A stretch of 47,604 bases of DNA from an uncultured Verrucomicrobia subdivision 3 bacterium (GCA_903884535.1 CAISEZ010000032.1:1-47604), one strand, 5' to 3'; positions 33,147-41,991 are shown, numbered from the stretch's first letter. The notes: generated by a model from the sequence alone, not told the origin. Made by a program: numbers and translations.

Positions 33147-33872
33147 TCATTTGCCGACGCGCGGCACCAGTTGGAATTCGGGCACGGTCGCGGCGATCAG
33201 CTTTTTCATCCGTTCGTAGGTCGCCGCTTCCTGGCCCGGACTGCACGCGGAAAAGTAGGAGACGTAAGCCCAGCGTTCGAGAATGCCGTTCAACAAAAGA
33301 TCGCGCGGCACCCACCAGGTCATCCATTTCCACGAATTCGCCGTGCACCGGTCCGCATCCACAAACCAATAAACATAGAGGCCGCGCGCGGTCTGCACCT
33401 GGCCGTCCGGCCCCGCGAATTGTTTGGTGGCAATCAGCTTGTTCACCGGCAGGTCATACGCGACCGGGCGGTCCAGCGGAATTTTTTCCACGTCGGAAAA
33501 ATGGTTGTCAATCGCCCAGCCCTGGCCGGTCAGGCAGATCTGCGGCTTGTGAATGCTCGACCGGTCGCTGCCCATCAGCACCACGCTCACCTGCGAAAAA
33601 AAACCGTCGGCCGCCGTGTAAGAGCGCACCCGGAAACTGCTGTCCGGCGGCAGGACCGCCAGGACTTTTTCCGAGTTAGTCAAAATTTCCGAGGTGTAGC
33701 CCGGCGTCGTTTCCGGCAGCAGGATTTCCAAATTTTTACTGTTGGGCATCGGGCGGGTTCTGACGCCCGGCTCGCCCAGCCGCTGATGCGATTTGGCGTG
33801 GCCCAGCAGCGCGGCCGTGGCCCCGATGAGCGCCAGCACCACGACGGTTAAAACAAGGGTTTGGCGGTTCAT
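33147..33872 (-). CDS. epsI: EpsI family exosortase-associated protein
   Basis: A 241-aa protein with an N-terminal membrane helix (about 5-23) and an exported EpsI domain (SVVLMGSDRSSIHKPQICLTGQGW near 105-128, ending SPGQEAATYERMKKLIAATVPEF). EpsI proteins are coded beside exosortases in exopolysaccharide loci. The start ATG at 33872 overlaps the exosortase stop (ATGA); the frame extends far upstream through the exosortase gene but that is a shadow. The role of EpsI is not settled, but it is expected to work with the exosortase or in polymer export. Confidence 0.88.
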   Translation of the reverse strand: MNRQTLVLTVVVLALIGATAALLGHAKSHQRLGEPGVRTRPMPNSKNLEILLPETTPGYTSEILTNSEKVLAVLPPDSSFRVRSYTAADGFFSQVSVVLMGSDRSSIHKPQICLTGQGWAIDNHFSDVEKIPLDRPVAYDLPVNKLIATKQFAGPDGQVQTARGLYVYWFVDADRCTANSWKWMTWWVPRDLLLNGILERWAYVSYFSACSPGQEAATYERMKKLIAATVPEFQLVPRVGK

Positions 33873-34954
33873 GCGTTCGGGGTTAAATTTTCCACTGGAG
33901 TTTTCACTTCGCCTTTTTCCAGCCAGCGCGCGATCACAAATACGCAGGCGATAGCCACGGCAAACGTGATGAATCCAGCATTCGTCTCCACCGCTTTGCC
34001 TGCGCTTTGCCCGAACAATTCCGCCACGGTGATCGTGAAACAGAGGCGCAGCACGTTGCCGAAAATGGCCAGCGGCAATGCCGACAGGATCATCACGGCG
34101 CGTTTCCACGGCGTCTTGAAATTCACAAATCCGTAGATCGTCGTCAGCGCCAGCAGCGCCACGAGGCTGCGGATGCCGCTGCACGCCACCGCCACTTCGT
34201 AGCCAAACGTGTGCTGCGCGTCGAACAACTGCGTGCCTTCGCGGATCAGATCCGGCGACAGGCCGAGGTGCGCGATGATTTCCACGATCCGCGACACCAG
34301 CAGCCGCAGCGGAAAGGTGATCGGTCCGGCTAGTTCGCCGACCGGCATGGAAAAGGCGAACAGGAAAAACGGAAACAAACTCGCCTTCATCCAGTGTTTG
34401 CCCCATGCCAATCCGGTCAGGCCATACAAACCAACCAGAAAGCCGATGACGGACAAACGCGGTTGCTGGATCAAATAGCCGACCAGGTGCGCCAGCAGGC
34501 CCAGCCCGAACCAGCCGAGGGCCGGCCACCACAGGCGCGCCGGCTGCGCGAGCAGTTCGGCGCGTTTCCACCAGAACAGCGCCAGCACGATGAACGGAAT
34601 CAGCAGCGCGTGCTGCTCGTCGGCCAGCGGCGAGGTGTAAATGTCAAACATCCAGGAAAACAGCGAGGCAGAATCCTTGTAGCCGAAAGTGGAATTGCCG
34701 AGCCAGACAAACAGCGCCACCCACGCGCCGGCCAGCAGGAAAAAGAAAAATCTATTCGGCAGCGCCCGCCATTCATCGAGGCAGCGGTAAGCCAGCACCG
34801 CCACGCCGGCCGCCACCGCCGCACCAAACAAAATCACCGGCAGCGGACCGCCCCGGAATTGCGCATCGGAATAATAAAACGCCGCCGCGAGCAATGCCGC
34901 GAATCCCAGCTCGTGCGGCCAGAATCCGTAAATTTGAAATTTTTTGTTCGTCAT
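33869..34954 (-). CDS. Exosortase
   Basis: A 361-aa polytopic membrane transpeptidase-like protein of the exosortase/archaeosortase family, which cleaves a C-terminal sorting signal such as PEP-CTERM. About eight to ten membrane segments are visible. The catalytic Cys258 is in ACSGIRSLVALLAL and Arg303 in FGNVLRLCF. The third conserved residue, usually a His about 20 residues after that Arg, is not present; the stretch reads AVETNAGFITF. Its neighbour EpsI is translationally coupled. No protein in the window shows a PEP-CTERM-like tail, so its substrates are coded elsewhere. Confidence 0.9.
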   Translation of the reverse strand: MTNKKFQIYGFWPHELGFAALLAAAFYYSDAQFRGGPLPVILFGAAVAAGVAVLAYRCLDEWRALPNRFFFFLLAGAWVALFVWLGNSTFGYKDSASLFSWMFDIYTSPLADEQHALLIPFIVLALFWWKRAELLAQPARLWWPALGWFGLGLLAHLVGYLIQQPRLSVIGFLVGLYGLTGLAWGKHWMKASLFPFFLFAFSMPVGELAGPITFPLRLLVSRIVEIIAHLGLSPDLIREGTQLFDAQHTFGYEVAVACSGIRSLVALLALTTIYGFVNFKTPWKRAVMILSALPLAIFGNVLRLCFTITVAELFGQSAGKAVETNAGFITFAVAIACVFVIARWLEKGEVKTPVENLTPNA

Positions 34955-35028
34955 GGTTCGGTGCGGACAAATGGACAGGTAATGAGATATACGAACCGGA
35001 TGAATTGCTCAAATAAAATCCGGTCACT

Positions 35029-35793
35029 TTAAGGCAAGGTATATTTTTTGAGACCGGTTAACTGGGCGAGAAATTTCAGGAGGAACAGCGGGTTGTTGCG
35101 GCAATAGCGTTTCGCCAGCCGGCGCGGCTCGCTGCACAGCCGGTAAAACCATTCCAGACCGCTGCGCTGCATCCAGCGCGGCGCCTGTTTGACGCGGCCG
35201 CTGTGGAAATCAAACGCCGCGCCCACGCCGATCATCAGCGTCGCGTCCAGTTTTGGCAGAAATTCGGCCATGAATTTTTCCTGCTTGGGCGTGCTCAAGC
35301 CCACCCACAAAATATCCGGCCGCGCCGCGCGCACCTGCGCCTGCAACTGCGCTTCCTCGTCCGCCGTCAGCGCGCGGAACGGCGGCGTGTAGCAGCCCAC
35401 GACGGCCAGTTTTGGAAATTTTGCTTTCAGTTTTTGCGCGAGCAGTTCCGCCACGCCGTCTGCGCCGCCGTAAAAAAAATGTTTGCAGCCGCTGGTTTCG
35501 CTCCAGGCGCAGATGTCCAACATCAGGTCCGGGCCATAAACGCGTCGCATGTCGCGGTGGCCCGCCAATTTTCCCGCCCACACCATCGGCATGCCGTCCG
35601 GCGTGCAGAGAAAGGCGTCGTTGAGGATTTTTTTTAACGCGGCATCGTCCTGCGCTTCCATCACGCCGTGCACGCCGGTCACGCAAATGTAGCCCTTGCG
35701 CCGCGCGCCCACCGCGCCGGCAATGGCAGCCAGCGCCGTCCGCAAATTGAGGACGCTGATGCCGACACCGAGGACATTGACGCGGTTAGTCAT
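35029..35793 (-). CDS. WecG/TagA/CpsF family glycosyltransferase
   Basis: A 254-aa glycosyltransferase (GT26), expected to add N-acetylmannosamine or a related sugar onto a polyprenyl-linked acceptor. Conserved blocks are TPDGMPMVWAGKLAG (near 68-82), RVYGPDLM, FFYGGADGVAELL, LWVGLSTPKQEKFM and IGVGAAFDFHSG. The start is an ATG inside heptamer repeats. It begins the minus-strand sugar run, ahead of the exosortase with a 74-base gap, and diverges from the first plus-strand glycosyltransferase. Confidence 0.92.
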   Translation of the reverse strand: MTNRVNVLGVGISVLNLRTALAAIAGAVGARRKGYICVTGVHGVMEAQDDAALKKILNDAFLCTPDGMPMVWAGKLAGHRDMRRVYGPDLMLDICAWSETSGCKHFFYGGADGVAELLAQKLKAKFPKLAVVGCYTPPFRALTADEEAQLQAQVRAARPDILWVGLSTPKQEKFMAEFLPKLDATLMIGVGAAFDFHSGRVKQAPRWMQRSGLEWFYRLCSEPRRLAKRYCRNNPLFLLKFLAQLTGLKKYTLP

Positions 35794-35872
35794 TTACGAT
35801 TTGCGATTTGAGATTTACGATTTCAAAATTCATGCGCGTGCAAATCGTAAATTGTAAACCGTAAATCATAAA
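35793..35872. repeat. Heptamer inverted repeat between divergent genes
   Basis: An ATTTACG-like heptamer occurs five times in imperfect tandem from 35793. Its mirror (AAATCGTAAATTGTAAACC and so on) runs to 35872. Together they form a long A/T-rich inverted repeat whose tips touch the start codons of the two divergent genes. The spacer holds CATGCGCGTG. It could form a cruciform over both translation starts; any role in control is inference. Confidence 0.65.
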
Positions 35873-37074
35873 TGAAATTATTGGTTTTCGCCCATACGCC
35901 GCCGCCGCACCACGGCCAGAGCTACATGGTCCAGCTGATGCTGGCCGGTTTTGGCGGGGATTGCCGCCGGAAAAAAACGCCATCGCCGTCGCCGCATGGC
36001 ATCGAATGCTACCACGTCAACGCCCGTTTTTCGCGCGGCCTGTCGGACGTCGGCGAATTTCAGGGCACAAAAATTTTTCTCATTTTCTGGTTTTGTCTGC
36101 AGGCCATCTGGGTCCGGTTTCGCTACGGCGTGACGAATTTTTATTATGTGCCCGCGCCCGGCAAACGCGTGGCGCTTTACCGCGACTGGCTGGTCATGCT
36201 GCTCTGCCGGCCGTTTTTCAAAAACGTCATTTTGCACTGGCACGCCGCCGGTCTCGCCAAATGGCTTGAAACCGCCACCACCATGGCCTCGCGCACCCTC
36301 ACCTACCGGCTGGTCCGGCCGGTGGATTTGAGCATCGTCCTTTCGCAATACAACGTCGCCGACGCGCAAAAATTGCTGTCGCGCCGCGTCTGCGTGGTGA
36401 ACAACGGCATTCCCGATCCGTGTCCGGATTTTGAAACTTCCGTCCTGCCGCACCGCCGCGCGTGCTTTGCGGCCCGCGTCAAAGCCCTGGCCGGCGAACC
36501 GGGTGCCGAAGCCGTGACCGTGCAGGTTTTGTTTCTCGCGCACTGCACGCGGGAAAAAGGTTTGTTCGCCGCTGCCGAAGCCGTGTTGCTCGTCAACCGC
36601 CAGCTCGCCGCCCGCGGCCTGCCGCTGAAATTGAAGCTCACCACCGCCGGCAATTTTGTCACGCCGGAGGAGGAAGCCGAGTTCGCGCGGTTCCGCGCCA
36701 ATCCTGAATTGGCCGACAGCCTCGAGCATCTCGGTTTCGTTTCCGGCGCGCAAAAAATCCAGTTGCTGCGCGCCTCGGATCTGTTTCTGTTTCCCACCCG
36801 CTACCTCGGCGAAAACCAGCCGGTGAATTTGATCGAGGCGATGGCGTTCGGCCTGCCCATCGTCACGACCCGCTGGCGGTCGCTGCCGGAAATGCTCCCG
36901 CCGGATTATCCCGGCCTCGTGGACGACCAGGATCCGGAAAAAATCGCCGCCGCCATTTTTCAGATTTTCTCGACGAAAAGCAGCCAGGCCGCGCGCGACC
37001 ATTTCACCTCGCGGTTCACCGTGGAGCAGCACCTCGCCGATCTGGCCGCCGCGCTCCACCGCGTGGAAAGTTGA
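35872..37074 (+). CDS. Glycosyltransferase family 4 (GT-B)
   Basis: A 400-aa retaining GT-B glycosyltransferase. The N-terminal half shows HTPPPHHGQSYMVQLML, and the C-terminal half the donor-binding VLFLAHCTREKGLFAAAEAV and the E-x7-E motif ENQPVNLIEAMAFGLPIV (about 320-337). The acceptor is unknown; it should act on the surface polysaccharide. It opens the plus arm of the sugar region. The stop codon overlaps the left arm of the inverted repeat at 37071-37188. Confidence 0.9.
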   Translation: MKLLVFAHTPPPHHGQSYMVQLMLAGFGGDCRRKKTPSPSPHGIECYHVNARFSRGLSDVGEFQGTKIFLIFWFCLQAIWVRFRYGVTNFYYVPAPGKRVALYRDWLVMLLCRPFFKNVILHWHAAGLAKWLETATTMASRTLTYRLVRPVDLSIVLSQYNVADAQKLLSRRVCVVNNGIPDPCPDFETSVLPHRRACFAARVKALAGEPGAEAVTVQVLFLAHCTREKGLFAAAEAVLLVNRQLAARGLPLKLKLTTAGNFVTPEEEAEFARFRANPELADSLEHLGFVSGAQKIQLLRASDLFLFPTRYLGENQPVNLIEAMAFGLPIVTTRWRSLPEMLPPDYPGLVDDQDPEKIAAAIFQIFSTKSSQAARDHFTSRFTVEQHLADLAAALHRVES

Positions 37075-37188
37075 ACCGCCAAGTCGCCAAGAAAACAATT
37101 CAGAATACCGGAAGGCGGGTGGAATCTGATTCAAATTTTCATGCTTTCTTGGTCAATACTTGGCGGCCTTGGCGACTTGGCGGTTCAA
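37071..37188. repeat. Long inverted repeat between GT4 and nadE
   Basis: Perfect 21-base arms (beginning TTGAACCGCCAAGTCG) face each other across 76 bases. A second inner pair (CCAAGAAA with TTTCTTGG) lies inside. The TGA stop of the upstream glycosyltransferase is within the left arm. No T run follows, so a simple terminator is unlikely. It has the look of a dispersed intergenic repeat. Confidence 0.8.
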
Positions 37189-37232
37189 TTTCGTAGTTTA
37201 AGAAATTATTTCTATTCGCTAAACTTTCGCCC

Positions 37233-38927
37233 TTGAAAATCGGCCTGCTTCAACTCAACTCGACGATCGGCGATTTTGCGGCCAACCGTGAAAAGCTAGT
37301 CACGGCTTACGCCGACGCGGTGGCGCGCGGGGCGGAATTTGTCCTCGCCCCCGAACTTTTTTTGTGCGGCTATCCGCCGCGCGACCTGCTCCAGCGCCCC
37401 GATTTCATTGACGAAAACCTTGCCACGCTCGAAGCGGTTGCGAAAAATGTCGGCGGCATTCCGCTGTGTGTCGGTTTCGTGGACAAAAATTCCGAGCGGC
37501 CCGGCCGCGCGCTGCGCAACGCCGCCGCCGTCTTGCAGCACGGTAAAATCATCTGGCGCACGAACAAAAGTTTGCTGCCGACCTACGACGTGTTTGACGA
37601 GGACCGGTATTTTGAGCCGGCCAAAAAAATCGAGCCATTCGTTTTCAACGGCCGCAAGCTCGGCATCACGGTTTGCGAAGATATTTGGAACGACGAGGAT
37701 TTCTGGCCGGAGCGGCTGTATCGGCGCGATCCGGTGAAGGAGCTTGTGGCGCAGGGCGCGGAAATCATTTTGAACATTTCCGCGTCGCCGTGGTGCGTCG
37801 GCAAGGAAAAGACGCGGCTGGAAATGTTGCAGCGCGTGGCGCGTGACGAAAAAATTCCGCTGTCGCAGGTGAATCTCGTCGGCGCGAATGACGAATTAAT
37901 TTTCGACGGCCACAGTGTAGCGCTGGATTCCGCCGGTAAAGTGCTGGCGCTGGGCCGGGGTTTCGCGGAGGAAATTTTGGTGGTGGATTTTAATGCGGGT
38001 AGCAGCCGGCGTGAGCCGGCTCAAATTAAAACCGAAGCGGAGTCAGAGCGGACTCACGTCCGCTGCCACAGTTTTCCACCGCGCGAGCAGCAGATTTTTT
38101 CCGCGCTGTCGCTGGGCATCCGCGATTACGTCCGCAAATGCGGGTTCAAGTCGGTGATCCTTGGCTTGTCCGGCGGCATTGATTCCGCGCTGGTGGCGGT
38201 GCTGGCCGCCGACGCGCTGGGCGCGGAAAATGTTTTGGGCGTGGCAATGCCCGCGCGGTATTCGAGCCGAGGCAGTTTGACGGACGCCGAATTGCTGGCG
38301 AAAAATCTCGGTCTGCGCTACGAAGTGCTGCCGATCGAACCGGTGTTCAACGCGGTGGAAAAACAATTGGAAGCAGTTTTCGCCGGCACGAAGCGGAACG
38401 AGGCGGAGGAAAATGTGCAGTCGCGGCTGCGCGGCGTGACGCTGATGGCGCTGTCGAATAAATTTGGCGCGCTCGTTTTGACCACCGGCAACAAATCGGA
38501 GATGGCCGTCGGCTATTGCACGCTATACGGCGACATGAACGGCGCGCTCGCGCCCATCGCCGACGTTTTCAAGACGGAGATTTACGCACTGGCCAAATGG
38601 ATTAATCGCGACCGCGAAATCATCCCGCACGCTTCCATCGCCAAGCCGCCGAGCGCGGAGCTGCGCCCGGACCAGACGGACCAGGATTCGCTGCCGCCGT
38701 ATGAAATCCTCGACGCGATTCTGGATTTGTATGTCGTGAAAAATCTGGGCAAATCGGAAATCGTCGCGCGCGGTTTTGCGGCGGCCACCGTCACCGACGT
38801 GGTGAACAAAATCAATTTCAGCGAATACAAGCGGCGGCAGGCGGCGCCGGCCTTGAAAGTTTCGCCGCGTGCGTTCGGCATCGGCCGGCGCATCCCGGTG
38901 GCCCAAAAATTTCGGACGAAGGTTTGA
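37233..38927 (+). CDS. nadE: Glutamine-dependent NAD+ synthetase with a repeat-encoded insert
   Basis: A 564-aa two-domain enzyme making NAD from nicotinate adenine dinucleotide with glutamine as nitrogen source. The N-terminal nitrilase (glutaminase) domain has the Glu41, Lys112, Cys148 triad (APELFLCGYP, RTNKSLLPTYD, ITVCEDIWND). The C-terminal synthetase domain has the P-loop SGGIDS (about 312-317) and TGNKSEMAVGY. Between the domains, residues about 256-279 (around SRREPAQ and SERTHVRCHS) come from a full palindromic element at 37999-38069, read through in frame. The start is a TTG; no ATG is available. It sits among sugar genes but is a housekeeping enzyme. Confidence 0.95.
   Translation: MKIGLLQLNSTIGDFAANREKLVTAYADAVARGAEFVLAPELFLCGYPPRDLLQRPDFIDENLATLEAVAKNVGGIPLCVGFVDKNSERPGRALRNAAAVLQHGKIIWRTNKSLLPTYDVFDEDRYFEPAKKIEPFVFNGRKLGITVCEDIWNDEDFWPERLYRRDPVKELVAQGAEIILNISASPWCVGKEKTRLEMLQRVARDEKIPLSQVNLVGANDELIFDGHSVALDSAGKVLALGRGFAEEILVVDFNAGSSRREPAQIKTEAESERTHVRCHSFPPREQQIFSALSLGIRDYVRKCGFKSVILGLSGGIDSALVAVLAADALGAENVLGVAMPARYSSRGSLTDAELLAKNLGLRYEVLPIEPVFNAVEKQLEAVFAGTKRNEAEENVQSRLRGVTLMALSNKFGALVLTTGNKSEMAVGYCTLYGDMNGALAPIADVFKTEIYALAKWINRDREIIPHASIAKPPSAELRPDQTDQDSLPPYEILDAILDLYVVKNLGKSEIVARGFAAATVTDVVNKINFSEYKRRQAAPALKVSPRAFGIGRRIPVAQKFRTKV
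37999..38069. repeat. REPIN-like palindromic element, family A, copy 4, inside nadE
   Basis: Left arm: foot GTAG, stem GCCGGC, loop GTGA, stem GCCGGC. The right arm, read on the minus strand, has foot GTGG, stem GCGGAC, loop GTGA, stem GTCCGC, so the pair of arm types equals that at 3104-3165 in the opposite orientation. All of it is open in the nadE frame. Confidence 0.85.
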
Positions 38928-38965
38928 CGCCGCGGCAAAGTTTCTTCACTCTTGGCGTTTAATTC

Positions 38966-40864
38966 ATGACCGAGCTGTCGCATCCAAAGCTTGTTTTTGT
39001 CGTCGGTGTTTGTCGTTCCGGCACGTCGCTGCTGCACGCGTTCCTGAACCGGCATCCCCAGATGGCGCTGATGTTCGAGGCGGAGCCGTTCGGCATTTTC
39101 CCGCTGGCCGGCGAGGCGATATGGCCCGCCAATTGGGCGGCGCGGCTGGAATTTTTCAACCAATCCATCAGCCGGCACCGGCTGGATGCGGCGGCGCTGC
39201 CGAAAAATCTGCCGGCGCGGGACAATCTGCTGACGATGTTCCGCACGGTGGCGGCGCGCAAAAACGCGGCGGTCATGGGCGGCAAATCGCCGACGTATCA
39301 CAAATGGCTGCCGGAAATCGCCGCCATTTTTCCCGAGGCGGAATTTGTCGTCATCTGGCGCGACCCGCTGGATTGCTGCCGGAGCGCGGCGCGGGCGGGA
39401 AAGAAAAACCGTTTCTTCAGCCAGCCCGGAATTTTGACGCGCACGTTTTTCGGCGTGAAAACCTTGGCGCTCGGCGTGGAGGCTTTGCGCCGGGCCGGCA
39501 AGCGCGTGCATGAATTGACCTACCCCGACCTGGTGGCGAATCCGGCGGCGGAACTGGGGCAGATTTGCGGTTTTCTCGGCGTGCCATTTGACGCACAGAT
39601 GCTGGACCTGGCCAGCGCGGATTTCTCAATGGTGCCGGCGGGCGAACATCACGAGCGCGTGCGGTCGGGCGCGGTGGTCAAGCTGACGCCCGCGCCGGAG
39701 ATTTTGGCGGAAGCCTTCGTGGCCAAAGGCGGGCGTTATGCGGTGGCGTGGCGCGAGCGGTTTGCGCATTTGAAACTGGCGCAGGTGCTGCCGGTGTCGC
39801 CAGGCGCGTCCGCGCCGGATGAAGCCGAGCGGCTGGGCGACTGGCTGACAATTCGCTTTTGGAAAGAGGTGCAGGCGGTGAAGCATGGCGTGTTCGCCAA
39901 TATTCCGCTGGCCTGGTGGGCGCGCCTGCGGGAACGCGACCAGGGCCAGTCCATCCTCAACGAGATGAGCCGCACGTCGTCGGACACGACGCAATTTATT
40001 TCGCCGGCCGGCCGGCCGCCGCGGCACCTGACGTTTTCCATCGTCACGCCGAGTTTCCGCAATTCCGACTGGCTGAAACTCTGCATCGCATCCGTCGCCG
40101 ACCAAACCGGCGTGGAGCTGGAGCACATCGTGCAGGATTCGTGTTCGGACGACGGCACGGGCAACTGGTTGCCGCATGACCGGCGCGTGAAGGCGTTCAT
40201 CGAAAAAGACGCCGGCATGTATGATGCCGTGAACCGCGGTTACCGCCGCGCCACCGGCGATATTCTGGCATATCTGAACTGCGATGAACAATACCTGCCC
40301 GGCGCGCTCGCGGCGGTGCGCGACTATTTTGAAACGCATCCGGAAGCGGAAGTGCTGCTCGCTGGCAGCATCATCACCGACGGCACCGGCCAATACATCT
40401 GCCACCGGCAATTGCTCGCGCCGAACGCGCGGCACATCTGGTTCCGGTTTCCGTTTTTGACCAGCTCGGTGTTTCTGCGCCGGTCCGTCATCGCCAAACG
40501 CGGATTGTTTTTCGACACGCGCTGGCGCGATTTGGGCGATTTTCACTGGGCGATTTCGCTGCTGCAAAACCGCGTGCCCATCGGCGTGAGCGACGTGTTC
40601 ACTTCCACCTTCGCCGACACCGGCGAAAACATGAACATGAAACCGAACGCCATCCGCGAAAAAGCGGAGACGGAAAAAATGATTCCGGCGTGGCTGCGGC
40701 CGTTCAAACTGCTCTGGATTTTGAACCACCGCCTGCGGCGGTATCGCGCCGGCCATTTCAATCTCGACCGCACGAGCTATGAAATTTACACCAAGCAAAG
40801 CCCCGACCGGCGCGTGGAATTTTATGTGCCCAAGCCGACCGCCGTCTGGTGGAACCGGATGTGA
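38966..40864 (+). CDS. Sulfotransferase-glycosyltransferase family 2 fusion
   Basis: A 632-aa protein in which two enzymes are joined. Residues about 1-320 are a PAPS-dependent sulfotransferase: the 5'-phosphosulfate loop CRSGTSLLH (16-24) and the 3'-phosphate motif VIWRDPLDCCRSA (about 127-139). Residues about 350-600 are a GT-A glycosyltransferase: SIVTPSFRNSDWLKLCIASV, DAGMYDAVNRGYRRATGDILAYLNCDE (metal-binding Asp) and YLPGAL. The link (about 320-350) is hydrophilic. This suggests sulfation and sugar addition are done by one chain on the same polymer. The stop overlaps the beginning of the next frame. I see no internal start with a ribosome binding site, so it reads as one gene. Confidence 0.88.
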   Translation: MTELSHPKLVFVVGVCRSGTSLLHAFLNRHPQMALMFEAEPFGIFPLAGEAIWPANWAARLEFFNQSISRHRLDAAALPKNLPARDNLLTMFRTVAARKNAAVMGGKSPTYHKWLPEIAAIFPEAEFVVIWRDPLDCCRSAARAGKKNRFFSQPGILTRTFFGVKTLALGVEALRRAGKRVHELTYPDLVANPAAELGQICGFLGVPFDAQMLDLASADFSMVPAGEHHERVRSGAVVKLTPAPEILAEAFVAKGGRYAVAWRERFAHLKLAQVLPVSPGASAPDEAERLGDWLTIRFWKEVQAVKHGVFANIPLAWWARLRERDQGQSILNEMSRTSSDTTQFISPAGRPPRHLTFSIVTPSFRNSDWLKLCIASVADQTGVELEHIVQDSCSDDGTGNWLPHDRRVKAFIEKDAGMYDAVNRGYRRATGDILAYLNCDEQYLPGALAAVRDYFETHPEAEVLLAGSIITDGTGQYICHRQLLAPNARHIWFRFPFLTSSVFLRRSVIAKRGLFFDTRWRDLGDFHWAISLLQNRVPIGVSDVFTSTFADTGENMNMKPNAIREKAETEKMIPAWLRPFKLLWILNHRLRRYRAGHFNLDRTSYEIYTKQSPDRRVEFYVPKPTAVWWNRM

Positions 40865-40899
40865 GCGGCGCTAAACCCGGCTTGAACCCAAATCTTAAA

Positions 40900-41991
40900 A
40901 TGCGTTTTCTGATCACCCGCCGCGAACGGCTCGATTTTCCGGACGGCATCAACATCTCGATATTTTCGCTGGCCAAGGCGCTGCGCGCGGACGGGCACGA
41001 AGTCCACTTTCTCACCACCGGCCGTTGCGACAAGGCGAAGATCGCGGAGTTTTTCCAGTTCCACGAAGCCGACTGCCTGCATTCGCTGTCCGAAAAAAAG
41101 GACGAGGAATTGTCGAAGTTCCAGCGGCTGCTGGTGTGGATGAAACCGGCGCGGAAATTCATCCGCGCGCTCAAGCCGGACGCGATTATTTTGAACGGCG
41201 CGCTGCCGGTCCGCTTGCCGGCGCCCACGGTGACGGTGTCGCACGATTTGCAAAAAGGCGCGGGCCGGCTGTTGTTTGGCGCGGATTTCGCCCGGGTTCT
41301 TTTTAAATGGCGCGCGTATCGCTGCCCGGACAAGGTCGTCGTCACCTGCACCGAACTGCGGCCGGCGCTGGCAAAGGAAATCGGCTTGAACCCCGCCGAC
41401 ATCGCCATCATTCCCACCTGTTTCAACACGGCGGAATACAGCGGCCTGCCGCTGGCGGAACGGCGCAATGCGGTTGTCCACATCGGCACCGTGCCCTACA
41501 AAAATCCGGGCGGCGCGGTGGCGGCGTTTGCGCGGATGAAAAACACCCGCGCCGAACTGCTGGTGGTCGGCCAGAAAAATGCCGAGATGGAACGCCTGCT
41601 CGCCGCGCAGCCCGCCGCGATTGCCGACCGCATCCACGTCACCGGTTTTTTGAGCATGGCGGATTTGCGCCGGCTGCTGGGTTCGGTCCGCGCGGTGATC
41701 GTGCCGTCGCTCTACGATGTGCCGGTGGCGTCGCCGACCGCGATCGAGCCGCTGCTGGCCGGCACGCCGATCGTCTGTTCGCGCAGCATCAGTCAGGACA
41801 TCGTCGGCGAAGGCGTCGGGCTGGTGGTGGATGTCAGCGATTCCGGCCAGGTCGCCGAAGCGCTGGATTTGCTGACCACCGACGACGCGGCGTGGACGCG
41901 CATGAGCGCCGCCGCCGCCGGCAAAATCACCGAGCGCTTTTCCGCCGTCAACGTGGCGCGCAGCTACGTCCGGCTGTTTCAAGAACTCTAA
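40900..41991 (+). CDS. Glycosyltransferase family 4 (GT-B)
   Basis: A 363-aa GT-B glycosyltransferase. Its N-terminus MRFLITRRERLDFPDGINISIFSLAKAL is a typical acceptor-side start, with DKVVVTCTELRPALAKEIGL and VVHIGTVPYKNPGGAV in the middle. The C-terminal donor-site region is YDVPVASPTAIEPLLAGTPIVCS. The start is the ATG at 40900; an in-frame GTG at 40861 overlaps the previous gene's end and is less likely. It lies between the sulfotransferase fusion and the ABC exporter genes and should act on the same polymer. Confidence 0.88.
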   Translation: MRFLITRRERLDFPDGINISIFSLAKALRADGHEVHFLTTGRCDKAKIAEFFQFHEADCLHSLSEKKDEELSKFQRLLVWMKPARKFIRALKPDAIILNGALPVRLPAPTVTVSHDLQKGAGRLLFGADFARVLFKWRAYRCPDKVVVTCTELRPALAKEIGLNPADIAIIPTCFNTAEYSGLPLAERRNAVVHIGTVPYKNPGGAVAAFARMKNTRAELLVVGQKNAEMERLLAAQPAAIADRIHVTGFLSMADLRRLLGSVRAVIVPSLYDVPVASPTAIEPLLAGTPIVCSRSISQDIVGEGVGLVVDVSDSGQVAEALDLLTTDDAAWTRMSAAAAGKITERFSAVNVARSYVRLFQEL

